Positions 36,686 through 44,914 of a DNA stretch of 64,000 nt are shown here, piece after piece. Location: NCBI RefSeq assembly GCF_009755275.1, contig NZ_WQLA01000004.1, positions 310,001 through 374,000 on the forward strand. The letters run 5' to 3'. Below the pieces are notes generated by a model, which made no database searches, had not been told where the DNA came from, and worked only from the letters and a program-made list of their open reading frames with translations. How positions within the stretch are numbered: the first letter of the stretch is position 1; each line of letters opens with the position of its first letter. The position numbers and the translations under genes were made by a program. The DNA comes from Mucilaginibacter aquatilis. GTDB lineage: Bacteria; Bacteroidota; Bacteroidia; Sphingobacteriales; Sphingobacteriaceae.

Positions 36686-37291
36686 TTATTTATTTGGTTT
36701 GCTTACGTAGGCATTGCCTTTTACATAGAAGCGGTATGGCAACAGTGCATCTTCCTTAGCATAAGTAACGCCAATGCGCGGAACGGCAGCAACTTCCTGA
36801 TCCGAAAAGCTTAACCCACGGTCCTCAATCCAAATGGTATCACTTTGGAAGCTTACACCATTAAGCTTGCGTGTTATGCCCAAAGCCTTACCTACCGAAC
36901 CAGGACCGGCGGTGATATTCGGCTTTACAACGGCCATGTTGCGCCTGTGCAATATGGCATCAATTCCCTCTGTTGGATTTACTGCCCTAATAAGTACAGC
37001 GTGAGGCTGCCCCTCCACAGATGTTACAACGTTAAGCATTTCATGTATTCCATAGCAAAGGTACACATAGGCAATTCCACCATGTTCATACATGGTTTGT
37101 GTGCGGGGTGTTAAACGATAACCATAGGCATGTGACGCCTTGTCTACAACTCCATTATAGGCTTCTGTTTCAACAATGTAACCGCCGCTAACTACACCGT
37201 CAATACAGGTAAATATATACTTACCAAGTAAATTACGGGCAACATTGGTTACCTGATTATTTAAATAGAAACTTTCAGGCAACTTCTTCAT
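36686..37291 (-). CDS. DNA-3-methyladenine glycosylase (AAG/MPG family)
   Basis: Base-excision repair glycosylase for alkylated purines, 201 residues. GGYIVETEAYNGVVDKASHAYGYRLTPRTQTMYEHGGIAYVYLCYGIHEMLNVVT contains the catalytic Glu and the DNA-intercalation region; LIRAVNPTEGI and TAGPGSVGKALGI are family signatures. It is the last gene of an operon, overlapping the preceding alpha/beta-hydrolase gene by 17 bases. The operon also includes the free-methionine sulfoxide reductase, giving a loose damage-repair theme. Confidence 0.93.
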   Translation of the reverse strand: MKKLPESFYLNNQVTNVARNLLGKYIFTCIDGVVSGGYIVETEAYNGVVDKASHAYGYRLTPRTQTMYEHGGIAYVYLCYGIHEMLNVVTSVEGQPHAVLIRAVNPTEGIDAILHRRNMAVVKPNITAGPGSVGKALGITRKLNGVSFQSDTIWIEDRGLSFSDQEVAAVPRIGVTYAKEDALLPYRFYVKGNAYVSKPNK

Positions 37292-37931
37292 TGAGTATGG
37301 ATTGTATTAGTTTGCTGATTTCGGCTCCACGAGTATATACCATATCATGACTGCCTTCATTCACAATGTGAGTGGCTGTAGTTATTCTTCGATGCGGAAA
37401 TATCAGATCCTTATTACCAATGATGTGATAAATTTTGGCGTTAAGAGGATTTGGCACCCAGTAAAGAATAGCGTGCATAGCCCAGCGCATAAACGCCGGG
37501 GAAGCGTTTTTTATCATATCTGCAAACAGAAACCCGGCTTTACCTTTGGTATCGCCAAATAAGGGCTTTATAATACCACCCATAGCGGTGTAAAAACCAT
37601 GAGGTATTATTTTGTAAACTGGAACTTTACGAAAAAACTTAAAGTAGGCCGGTATTTCATCTGCCGATTTGATACTTGATATGATAATGGCCTTACGCAG
37701 GTTGAGCAGCGTACTTATTTCAACGGTCATCACTCCTCCTAACGATACTCCTAATACATTTGCCCCATTTGTAATATCATAAGTATCTATTAGTTTTTGA
37801 GCATAAGTAGAAATAGTGTCTGAGGATTCGGGCTCAACCCAGTCTACATGAACAAGTTCGTAGCCGGGCACATTAAGCTTGTTAAACAAACGCCTGTCGG
37901 CACCCAGTCCTGAAATAAGAAAGAGTTTCAT
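37275..37931 (-). CDS. Alpha/beta hydrolase family protein
   Basis: A 218-residue hydrolase-fold protein. LISGLGADRRLFNKL matches the oxyanion-hole strand, LGVSLGGVMTVE is the G-x-S-x-G nucleophile elbow, and the C-terminal HDMVYTRGAEIS supplies the His. The closing Asp is probably in GNKDLIFPHRR. It has no signal peptide or TM helix of note. It starts one base from the fRMsr stop and overlaps the glycosylase start by 17 bases, so all three form one operon. Substrate unknown. Confidence 0.83.
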   Translation of the reverse strand: MKLFLISGLGADRRLFNKLNVPGYELVHVDWVEPESSDTISTYAQKLIDTYDITNGANVLGVSLGGVMTVEISTLLNLRKAIIISSIKSADEIPAYFKFFRKVPVYKIIPHGFYTAMGGIIKPLFGDTKGKAGFLFADMIKNASPAFMRWAMHAILYWVPNPLNAKIYHIIGNKDLIFPHRRITTATHIVNEGSHDMVYTRGAEISKLIQSILNEEVA

Positions 37932-38408
37932 TTAAAACTTAATGAGCTTCACCAGTTCTTCAAGGTACAAAGCATCTGTTTCATCAAACTGATCAAGCAT
38001 CTCACTGTCAACGTCTAAAACGCCCATTACCTCTCCATTGTGTAATAGTGGTACAACAATTTCAGATTGCGACAACGAACTGCAGGCAATATGCCCGGGA
38101 AAAGCTTCAACATCGGGTACTACAAGGGTTTTCTTTTGTTCCCAAGCAGCACCGCACACCCCTTTGCCCAGGCCTATACGCGTGCAAGCCACTGGGCCTT
38201 GAAAAGGCCCTAAAACCAATTGCCCTTCTTTAACCAAATAAAAGCCAACCCAAAACCATTTGAATTGCTCTTTAAGTGCTGCCGCCATATTAGCCAGGTT
38301 AGCTGTTTGGTCTGTTTCGCCATGCAAAAGCGCCTCTATTTGAGGTATGAGCGATTGATATTGTGCTGCTTTATCAGTTGATTGAATGATGTTCAAGTCT
38401 TCGGCCAT
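37932..38408 (-). CDS. msrC: Free methionine-(R)-sulfoxide reductase (GAF domain)
   Basis: Reduces free L-methionine-(R)-sulfoxide in the cytoplasm. Of its 158 residues most form one GAF domain. The three redox cysteines are all present as Cys75 (VACTRIG), Cys85 (KGVCGAA) and Cys109 (HIACSSLS), with the same 10- and 24-residue spacing as the three in E. coli MsrC, and the motif FQGPVACTRI lies in the pocket. It is the first gene of the operon with the hydrolase and DNA glycosylase, and is divergent from the CrtA-like gene. Confidence 0.93.
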   Translation of the reverse strand: MAEDLNIIQSTDKAAQYQSLIPQIEALLHGETDQTANLANMAAALKEQFKWFWVGFYLVKEGQLVLGPFQGPVACTRIGLGKGVCGAAWEQKKTLVVPDVEAFPGHIACSSLSQSEIVVPLLHNGEVMGVLDVDSEMLDQFDETDALYLEELVKLIKF

Positions 38409-38482
38409 GGTACAAATGTAAGCAGGTGCCCATAAAAGTAAATAAGGTGAATATCATATTTAATTGTTTATTTCGCTCAGTA

Positions 38483-39187
38483 ATGATTGTTAGCCTCACT
38501 ATAGTACGCTACCGGAAAACATTTGTACCCTTTGCGCTTTTTGCCATGGCCATTCACCGGTTTCCGCTTATGCTGCAAAAAGGCTGTACTTTTTGGAAAT
38601 TAATGGGCTGTGGGCGCAACGGAACTTTCGACCTCTCGCCCGATTGGCAGCAGTGGGGTCTACTTGCAGTTTGGCAATGCAGGGCCGACTATGAGGCGTT
38701 TCAACAACGGTCGTTTATAACATCATGGTGGAAAAAGCTTACCATAGAAAGCTGGACAATGTTAGCCGAGCCACTTCAAAGTCATGGCAAATGGGATGGA
38801 CAAGATCCGTTTAATGGTGCGGCAAAGCAGGACTATGAAGGCCCTGTTGCTGTTTTAACACGTGCCACGATAAGACTTAACCGTTTAAAAAACTTCTGGA
38901 GCCATGTTGACCAGGCAGCAGCCTACATGACAAAAGCACAAGGATATATCACATCTGTTGGGATTGGCGAAGCACCTGTGTACAGGCAAGCTACATTTTC
39001 GGTATGGGAGAGCCTTGATGATGTTAAGGCGTTTGCCTACAAAGGCCGCGAGCATGCCGATGTTGTTAAAAAAACCCGCACTGAGAATTGGTATAGCGAA
39101 GAGCTGTTTGCACGTTTTAAACCTGTAGCTGCCTGGGGTACCTTAAATGGCCAGGATCCGTTGCAGGGAAAAGTTAAATTTGAATAA
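38483..39187 (+). CDS. Spheroidene monooxygenase-like (CrtA family) protein
   Basis: A 234-residue soluble protein similar in outline to CrtA-type spheroidene monooxygenase: FALFAMAIHRFPLMLQKGCTFWKLMGCGRNGTFDLSPDWQQWGLLAVW, then AYMTKAQGYITSVGIGEAPVYRQATFSVWES and EHADVVKKTRTENWYSEELFARF. CrtA itself is heme-dependent, but relatives without carotenoid function are common in Bacteroidota. A GTG 19 codons upstream (38426) is possible, but the ATG at 38483 is preferred. No other carotenoid gene is seen in the window. Confidence 0.8.
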   Translation: MIVSLTIVRYRKTFVPFALFAMAIHRFPLMLQKGCTFWKLMGCGRNGTFDLSPDWQQWGLLAVWQCRADYEAFQQRSFITSWWKKLTIESWTMLAEPLQSHGKWDGQDPFNGAAKQDYEGPVAVLTRATIRLNRLKNFWSHVDQAAAYMTKAQGYITSVGIGEAPVYRQATFSVWESLDDVKAFAYKGREHADVVKKTRTENWYSEELFARFKPVAAWGTLNGQDPLQGKVKFE

Positions 39188-39190
39188 CAC

Positions 39191-39436
39191 ATGAGAGTAA
39201 TTGCCGAAATACCCCATACAGATTTTAAGGTTTCCATATTTAACATGAACCGAAAGTTCATTATTAAAATCGAGCAAGGTGCCTTTGAGCAAACTTATAA
39301 GGTTGCTGAGGCTGACCTGATGGATGGTGTAAACAGTGTATTTGAATTACTGGATGAAACCTTTTACGCCACCGTTACTGCACGTTTTGCTGACATGCGT
39401 AAGGATTGGCGCGAAACATTCAACAGGTATAATTAA
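39191..39436 (+). CDS. Conserved hypothetical protein
   Basis: An 81-residue protein (MRVIAEIPHTDFKVSIFNMN start, DMRKDWRETFNRYN end) that I recognise only as a small conserved Bacteroidota family; no function known. It starts 3 bases after the CrtA-like gene and is therefore probably cotranscribed. Its stop overlaps the convergent LigT-like gene by 4 bases. No signal peptide. Confidence 0.75.
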   Translation: MRVIAEIPHTDFKVSIFNMNRKFIIKIEQGAFEQTYKVAEADLMDGVNSVFELLDETFYATVTARFADMRKDWRETFNRYN

Positions 39437-39939
39437 GTTCCAAATTTAAATTCTCGTACAAATTCCCATGGCCCTCCCCTGTACTCAAACAGAGCCAGGC
39501 CGGTTCCTGTTGCTTCAAATGATTCAAAATCATTTTCCAGTTGAGCTTTAAGCAACATTGCGGCATCATGCGTAACCTTATTTTGTATAGTTATGTGAGG
39601 CCAAAGCTTTTGCTTGTCTTGCGGAATTAACCAAGGTTGCCAAAGTTGCTGCAAATAATTATGAAGTTGCTTTAACTGCATACACTCAATATCAAAAGCC
39701 ACACCGCTGCCAATACTTTTAACCGCTTTTATCTGTAGTTGCATTGTTGTTTGATTTATTGCAGCAAATTCAATATCCTTTACAATTTGAGCTTCATGAG
39801 CAGGCAGGTTATGAAAAAGCGTTAAATGAGCATCCAAATAGTTGCGCTCGGGTGGGAAGTGTGCCGTTCTTAATTGGTTAAAATATTGTTGACTTGCATC
39901 ATCAAGCATTAACGTAAGTATTAAAGGCGCATCATTCAT
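39433..39939 (-). CDS. 2'-5' RNA ligase family (LigT-like 2H phosphoesterase)
   Basis: A 168-residue 2H phosphoesterase. Two H-x-T motifs are visible: HLTLFHNL (about residue 37) and HITIQNKV (about residue 115), the paired catalytic His/Thr elements. Family members act on 2'-5'-linked nucleotides or on cyclic phosphates; the natural substrate here is unknown. It is convergent with the small gene at 39191 and probably forms a loose unit with the downstream minus-strand genes. Confidence 0.85.
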   Translation of the reverse strand: MNDAPLILTLMLDDASQQYFNQLRTAHFPPERNYLDAHLTLFHNLPAHEAQIVKDIEFAAINQTTMQLQIKAVKSIGSGVAFDIECMQLKQLHNYLQQLWQPWLIPQDKQKLWPHITIQNKVTHDAAMLLKAQLENDFESFEATGTGLALFEYRGGPWEFVREFKFGT

Positions 39940-39971
39940 ACCTACATAAACGTAAATTTTGGTGTATGTGT

Positions 39972-40562
39972 TTACTGCTTGTACAACTGCTGCCGTTCAA
40001 GCATCTCTATGGCATCGTTAATTTGAATTAGATGACGTTGCTGATGCACTACTAACACGCGCAACATATCTCCTAATTTTAACCGAATAAGTTTGGTGAT
40101 GCTCATTGGTACGCGCAAGCTATTCAAATCATAATGCTGTGCCTGCTCTATTAAGTTGGCAAATCGTATCTGGTTTTGCAAAAAGCTGTTCAGCACGTTT
40201 TGAGCATTAAGGTACGGGGCAGGAATATAATCTTTGAATGCCTTAGTTTTATTGCTCACTTTACCTGCAGCATCGGGCTGCATTATTTTTGTTAAATAGC
40301 CACCAATGCGTCCGGAGGTAAATTTTGAATTGTCGTCATTATATATTTGTTTGTGCTTGCTGAAAGCCTTTTCAATTTCGGGCAAATAAAAATTGTGGTA
40401 AAAGTTGAGATGTTCTAAAACTTGCGCAATGCTCCATTTGCCGGGTACAGGAGCACTATTCAACATTTCTTCGTCTGGTGTGAAATTGAGGATCGCATTA
40501 GTTACAGTTTGCAAATCTGCTTTTAAAGCCTGCAAAAGTTGTAATGAATTAAATTGTGACAT
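39972..40562 (-). CDS. DinB-like superfamily protein
   Basis: A 196-residue four-helix-bundle protein of the DinB/YfiT-like superfamily. The first metal-type His is in AQVLEHLNFYHNFY and the C-terminal pair is VVHQQRHLIQI (H-x-x-x-H). Several relatives are metal-dependent thiol S-transferases using bacillithiol, but the reaction here is unknown. It lies downstream of the Crp/Fnr gene and upstream of the LigT-like gene, all on the minus strand with gaps of 32-40 bases. Confidence 0.85.
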   Translation of the reverse strand: MSQFNSLQLLQALKADLQTVTNAILNFTPDEEMLNSAPVPGKWSIAQVLEHLNFYHNFYLPEIEKAFSKHKQIYNDDNSKFTSGRIGGYLTKIMQPDAAGKVSNKTKAFKDYIPAPYLNAQNVLNSFLQNQIRFANLIEQAQHYDLNSLRVPMSITKLIRLKLGDMLRVLVVHQQRHLIQINDAIEMLERQQLYKQ

Positions 40563-40602
40563 GACTTTATTTGTGTTTGGGCAAAGTAACTGTTTCCAAT
40601 GC

Positions 40603-41235
40603 CTAAAAATCTTGATCTATGCCATTGTTTTTACCTTCATCCATTTTGCTTAACAATTTACTGAACGTAGCTGGATCAACACCTATGTATGAAGCCAGAT
40701 ACTTGTGCGGAACGAGGTTAAATATAAATGCGCTTCTCTTGAACAATGCGTTCATCTTATCAGCGGCCGAATAAACGCTTAGCTCCTTTTGTCTTTCCAA
40801 GACACCTGCAAGCGTATAACTTAGCAGTACACGCATCCAGCGTTCAATCTGAGGGTACTGCTCCGTAACTTGCATAAAGTGAGTATAATTTATTCTCAAC
40901 AAACGGCTTGTGGTAAGCGTTTCGAAGTTCATGGTTGAAGCACGCTGCAATAAATAGCTCTCAACCACCCCCGCAAATGAACCGGGATAAAAGAACACCA
41001 TCGTAGCTTCCTTATTCTGGTGGTTACAATAGCATCTTTGTATGCCCTCACTTACAACGTACAGATACCGCTCGGTATCCCCTTCAATAGTTAAGGTTTG
41101 CTTTCGCTTGCAATTAACAACTTGCCAGTGCGGTAGTATCGCATCAAAGGCCTGCCGGTCAAATGCTTGCACGATATTAAATACCTGTAAAAGGCATTCA
41201 ATGTCTGGTTGTGTTATGTTTGATGATGCACGCAA
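40603..41235 (-). CDS. Crp/Fnr family transcriptional regulator
   Basis: A 210-residue regulator with an N-terminal cyclic-nucleotide-binding-type beta-roll (about 20-130, with KQTLTIEGDTERYLYVVSEGIQR) and a C-terminal winged helix (about 165-205, KYLASYIGVDPATFSKLLSKM). It lacks the Cys cluster of Fnr, so it is not an oxygen sensor of that type. The group in Bacteroidota is usually of unknown ligand. The divergent region to 41342 contains the arginine leader promoter, but no regulatory link is shown. Confidence 0.9.
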   Translation of the reverse strand: MRASSNITQPDIECLLQVFNIVQAFDRQAFDAILPHWQVVNCKRKQTLTIEGDTERYLYVVSEGIQRCYCNHQNKEATMVFFYPGSFAGVVESYLLQRASTMNFETLTTSRLLRINYTHFMQVTEQYPQIERWMRVLLSYTLAGVLERQKELSVYSAADKMNALFKRSAFIFNLVPHKYLASYIGVDPATFSKLLSKMDEGKNNGIDQDF

Positions 41236-41275
41236 AATTTATTTAAAAATAATAACGTTTATATGCATTTTTTAC

Positions 41276-41306
41276 TTGCATAAATAAAATATATTTGAAT
41301 ACTTTG
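41276..41306 (+). promoter_or_regulatory. Candidate Bacteroidota-type promoter of the arginine operon
   Basis: TTG at 41276-41278 and ATACTTTG at 41299-41306 are 20 bases apart, close to the -33 TTTG and -7 TAnnTTTG pattern of the Bacteroidota housekeeping sigma factor. The -7 element is imperfect. Initiation near 41313 would make a leader of about 270 bases ahead of the first arg gene. Confidence 0.3.
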
Positions 41307-41341
41307 CACAAAATTCTGAAACAAATTACATTATTTATAAA

Positions 41342-41467
41342 ATGAACATCCAAAGCATAATAAGGCCTTTTACCGAAGCAGTAACTGCACGGTTTGCCGC
41401 TGCTTTGAACGTTGCTGTTTTAGTTAATTTTCCGTCTCGACGACGATTATTCATTCCAAGGGTTTGA
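41342..41467 (+). CDS. Candidate arginine leader peptide
   Basis: A 41-residue open frame in the 348-base gap ahead of the arginine operon. It starts MNIQSIIRPF and ends PSRRRLFIPRV, with six Arg in total and Arg33-35 in a row encoded as CGA CGA CGA. CGA looks rare here: none of the 11 Arg codons in argG is CGA. The frame ends 117 bases before the first arg gene, and a small GAAAGT/ACTTTC hairpin follows directly (41468-41483). This composition and place fit a ribosome-stalling leader sensing charged tRNA-Arg. No clear intrinsic terminator is visible downstream, so the mechanism is open. Confidence 0.55.
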   Translation: MNIQSIIRPFTEAVTARFAAALNVAVLVNFPSRRRLFIPRV

Positions 41468-41583
41468 GAAAGTTTTTACTTTCACCACAACCCAAACGGA
41501 ACATACGTGTTTCACTATTAAACAACCTTAGTTTTATTTTAGGCTTTAAGCCGATAGTTTGACGGTAATACGTTTAATTACTC

Positions 41584-42231
41584 ATGACTTTACAAGATTT
41601 TGATATAATAGTTGCGTCTGAGAAACATGTTGATTACGCCCCTCAAATTTGTGATGAGATGGCGGCATCAGCAAAAGCACGCGGCACCGGCATTGCACAA
41701 CGTTCGCCAGAATATGTTGCTAATAAAATGCTTGAAGGCAAAGCCGTAATTGCCTTACATAAAGATGGCACCTGGGCCGGCTTTTGCTATATTGAAACCT
41801 GGAGCCACGGCGACTTTGTGGCCAACTCGGGCCTCATCGTTAACCCCGAATTTAGAAAGGTGGGCTTGGCAAAGGCCGTTAAGATGGCTGTATTCCAGTT
41901 ATCGCGCGATAAATATCCGCACGCTAAAATATTTGGTTTAACAACCGGTTTAGCCGTGATGAAGATAAATTCCGAACTAGGTTACGAGCCTGTTACCTAT
42001 TCAGAACTCACTCAGGATGAAGATTTTTGGAAAGGCTGCCGCAGTTGCGTTAACTACGATATTTTAACGTCTAAAGAACGCAAAAACTGCATGTGTACCG
42101 CCATGCTGTGGGACCCGGAAGACAAGCAAAAACAGCTTGAAGAAAACCTTAAGAAAATAACTCATAAGGCTACCCTGTTAGAGCGTATTGAAAGCGCACT
42201 TAAAAAAAGCCTTAAGAACATACATTTTTAA
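41584..42231 (+). CDS. GNAT acetyltransferase of the arginine operon (probable acylglutamate synthase)
   Basis: A 215-residue GNAT protein heading the arg operon, in the place where Bacteroidota carry the enzyme that acylates glutamate. The CoA loop NPEFRKVGLAKAVK (about 87-100) is visible. The C-terminal part has a Cys pattern (Cys152, Cys155, Cys169 and Cys171: CRSC...CMC) that could bind zinc or respond to redox state. It lies 31 bases before argG. The pathway role is inferred from position; no argA homologue of classical type is in the window. Confidence 0.8.
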   Translation: MTLQDFDIIVASEKHVDYAPQICDEMAASAKARGTGIAQRSPEYVANKMLEGKAVIALHKDGTWAGFCYIETWSHGDFVANSGLIVNPEFRKVGLAKAVKMAVFQLSRDKYPHAKIFGLTTGLAVMKINSELGYEPVTYSELTQDEDFWKGCRSCVNYDILTSKERKNCMCTAMLWDPEDKQKQLEENLKKITHKATLLERIESALKKSLKNIHF

Positions 42232-42262
42232 TACAAAGTACATTACATATTACAACCGTATA

Positions 42263-43462
42263 ATGAAGAAAAAAGTAGTTTTAGCCTATAGCGGCGGATT
42301 GGATACCTCATTTTGCTGCATCTACTTAACCCGCGACTTGGGTCATGAAGTACACTCGGTAATTGTAAACACCGGTGGTTTTAGCGACGAAGAACTAAAG
42401 CAGGTTGAAGAGCGTGCATTTAAAATGGGCGTTACCTCACACCACGTAGTTGATGAAACGGCTAACTTTTACAACACTTGTGTACGCTACTTAATTTACG
42501 GTAATGTATTAAAAAACAACACCTACCCTTTATCAGTTAGTGCGGAGCGTGTAAGCCAGGCTACTGCTATTGCCAATTACGCCAAAGAAATTGGCGCAGA
42601 GTACGTAGCACACGGTAGTACCGGTGCTGGTAATGATCAGGTGCGTTTTGATATGATTTTTAACATCCTAGTGCCTAATGTACAGATTTTAACTCCTATC
42701 CGTGATTTGAAATTGAGCCGCGAGGAAGAGATTGAATACTTGAAGAAGCATGGTGTTGAAATGAACTTCGAAAAAGCCAAATACTCAATTAACAAGGGCA
42801 TTTGGGGTACTTCAGTTGGTGGTAAAGAAACCTTGACCTCAAACTTAGGTTTACCAGAAGACGCGTGGCCTACCCCGGTTACCGCGGCAGACACCAAGCA
42901 CATTGAACTTGAATTTGTGAAAGGTGAACTGGTAGGTATTGACGGCACTTCTTACGATCATCCGGCTAAAGCTATACAGGCATTGCAGACCATAGCCCAA
43001 CCTTACGGGATTGGCAGAGACATTCACGTTGGCGATACCATTATTGGTATTAAAGGCCGCGTAGGTTTTGAGGCTGCCGCTCCTATCGTAATTATCAAGG
43101 CACACCATACATTGGAGAAACATGTGTTGACCAAGTGGCAGCTTTCATGGAAAGACCAACTATCGTCATTCTACGGCAACTGGCTGCACGAAGGTCAGTT
43201 CCACGACCCTATTATGCGTAACATTGAGGCTTTCCTTAATGATACTCAAGCCAACGTTAGCGGTAAAGTATTCGTCGAACTGAACCCATACCGCTTCCAG
43301 GTAACCGGTATTGAATCTGATCACGATTTAATGTCGAACAAATTTGGTAGCTACGGCGAAATGAACAACGCCTGGAGCGGCGAAGACGTAAAAGGCTTCT
43401 CTAAAATATTTGGTAACCAGGTGATGATTTATCACAAGGTAAACGACCAAAATGAAAATTAA
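42263..43462 (+). CDS. argG: Argininosuccinate synthase
   Basis: ATP-dependent ligase joining citrulline and aspartate. The 399 residues from the ATG at 42263 begin with the pyrophosphatase P-loop AYSGGLDTS and contain EYVAHGSTGAGNDQVRFD, the citrulline/aspartate-binding region. An in-frame ATG 25 codons upstream overlaps the GNAT gene and is rejected because the extension has no family similarity. It overlaps the following acetyltransferase gene by 11 bases. Confidence 0.96.
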   Translation: MKKKVVLAYSGGLDTSFCCIYLTRDLGHEVHSVIVNTGGFSDEELKQVEERAFKMGVTSHHVVDETANFYNTCVRYLIYGNVLKNNTYPLSVSAERVSQATAIANYAKEIGAEYVAHGSTGAGNDQVRFDMIFNILVPNVQILTPIRDLKLSREEEIEYLKKHGVEMNFEKAKYSINKGIWGTSVGGKETLTSNLGLPEDAWPTPVTAADTKHIELEFVKGELVGIDGTSYDHPAKAIQALQTIAQPYGIGRDIHVGDTIIGIKGRVGFEAAAPIVIIKAHHTLEKHVLTKWQLSWKDQLSSFYGNWLHEGQFHDPIMRNIEAFLNDTQANVSGKVFVELNPYRFQVTGIESDHDLMSNKFGSYGEMNNAWSGEDVKGFSKIFGNQVMIYHKVNDQNEN

Positions 43463-43904
43463 AAGAATTGATGTTGATGAGTTAAATCTTGTTGCCGATC
43501 TATTTGATCAGTACAGGGTGTTTTACAAACAGCAGCCAGATAAAGCTGCATCAACATCATTTCTTTCACAGCGTTTAAGCAATAAAGAGTCGGTAATATT
43601 TGTTGCTTTAGATGGGGCGGATCAACCGGTTGGCTTTACCCAGCTATACCCAAAGTACTCATCGGCCAAACTTACAAAAAACTGGATCTTGAATGATTTG
43701 TACGTTGCTGAAGCTTACCGAAAAAGAGGCATTGGCGAACAATTGATTAAAACGGCAATGGAGTTTGGTAAACAAACCGGAGCAACATTCATTCAGTTGG
43801 AAACGCAAAAGGAAAACTATACCGCGCAAAGCCTTTATAAAGCCATCGGCTTTGAACAGCAAGAGTTAACCGACGATTTTTTATTATTCAAAATAACAAT
43901 ATAG
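43452..43904 (+). CDS. GNAT family N-acetyltransferase
   Basis: A 150-residue GNAT protein between argG and argC. LNDLYVAEAYRKRGIGEQLIKTAMEFGKQTGATFIQLETQKENYTAQSLYKAIGF has the R-x-x-G-I-G acetyl-CoA loop and the terminal aromatic GF region. The close packing (11-base overlap with argG, 2 bases before argC) suggests an arginine-related role, but it could be a hitch-hiking protein acetyltransferase. Confidence 0.88.
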   Translation: MKIKRIDVDELNLVADLFDQYRVFYKQQPDKAASTSFLSQRLSNKESVIFVALDGADQPVGFTQLYPKYSSAKLTKNWILNDLYVAEAYRKRGIGEQLIKTAMEFGKQTGATFIQLETQKENYTAQSLYKAIGFEQQELTDDFLLFKITI

Positions 43905-43906
43905 CA

Positions 43907-44890
43907 ATGGCTAACATAAAAGCAGGTATTATTGGAGGAGCAGGTTACACCGGAGGCGAGTTATTGCGCATTTTGGTAAACCACTCACAGGTTGATATTG
44001 CCTTTGTGCATAGCAACAGCAATGCAGGCAATTACATCTACGAAGTTCATACCGACCTATTTGGCGATACTGAGCTAAAGTTTACCGGTGAGTTATCCCA
44101 CAATATTGACGTTTTGTTTTTGTGCGTTGGTCATGGTGATGCCCGCAAGTTTTTGGAAGCAAATCCATTCCCTGAAACGGTAAAGCTTATTGATTTGAGC
44201 CAGGATTTTAGGTTGAAACAAAAGTCGGGTATTGATTCACGCAGATTTGTTTATGGTTTGCCGGAGTTAAATCGTGATGCTATAAAGCATGCCAGCAACA
44301 TTGCCAACCCTGGTTGCTTTGCAACCTGTTTACAACTAGGCTTGCTGCCCTTAGCTGCCAGCAATAACTTAAATGCCGAAGTACACATAACCGCCACCAC
44401 CGGTTCTACCGGTGCAGGGCAAAGTTTGTCGGCTACCTCACACTTTACCTGGCGTAATAACAACGCGTCGGTTTATAAAGCGTTTGATCACCAGCATTTA
44501 AACGAAATTGGCGAATCGCTTACGCAGTTACAGCCAGGTTTTGATAAAGATGTTAACTTTATTCCGTACCGGGGCGACTTTACCCGAGGCATCATAGCCT
44601 CAATATATTTGAACAGCGACCTAACCGCCGAGGATGCGGTAAAGTTATATAGTGATTATTACGCCGCCCACCCGTTCACCCATGTAACTACCCGCAACAT
44701 TGACTTGAAGCAAATTGTAAATACTAACAAGTGCTTTGTCCAGGTACAGAAAAAGGGCAACAAGTTATTCATCATCAGCATTATGGATAATTTGTTAAAA
44801 GGCGCATCGGGCCAGGCGGTACAGAATATGAATTTGATATTTGGTTTAGATGAGACAGCTGGCTTGCGTTTGAAAGCAGCTGCGTTTTAA
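43907..44890 (+). CDS. argC: N-acyl-gamma-glutamyl-phosphate reductase
   Basis: NADPH-dependent reductase that converts acylglutamyl phosphate to the semialdehyde, 327 residues. The dinucleotide-binding GGAGYTGGELLRIL is at residues about 8-21, and the catalytic Cys137 sits in NPGCFATC. STGAGQSLS and YRGDFTRGI are further family signatures. It follows the GNAT gene by 2 bases and precedes argD by 24. If the pathway uses succinylated intermediates (see argF'), the substrate would be N-succinylglutamyl phosphate. Confidence 0.95.
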   Translation: MANIKAGIIGGAGYTGGELLRILVNHSQVDIAFVHSNSNAGNYIYEVHTDLFGDTELKFTGELSHNIDVLFLCVGHGDARKFLEANPFPETVKLIDLSQDFRLKQKSGIDSRRFVYGLPELNRDAIKHASNIANPGCFATCLQLGLLPLAASNNLNAEVHITATTGSTGAGQSLSATSHFTWRNNNASVYKAFDHQHLNEIGESLTQLQPGFDKDVNFIPYRGDFTRGIIASIYLNSDLTAEDAVKLYSDYYAAHPFTHVTTRNIDLKQIVNTNKCFVQVQKKGNKLFIISIMDNLLKGASGQAVQNMNLIFGLDETAGLRLKAAAF

Positions 44891-44914
44891 CCTTTTACCC
44901 TTAACCTCAAAAAA

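Noticed and set aside
42188..42262. 25-codon upstream extension of argG
   Set aside because: The extension overlaps the end of the GNAT gene and precedes the ATG directly before the AYSGGLDTS P-loop; ArgG proteins start there.
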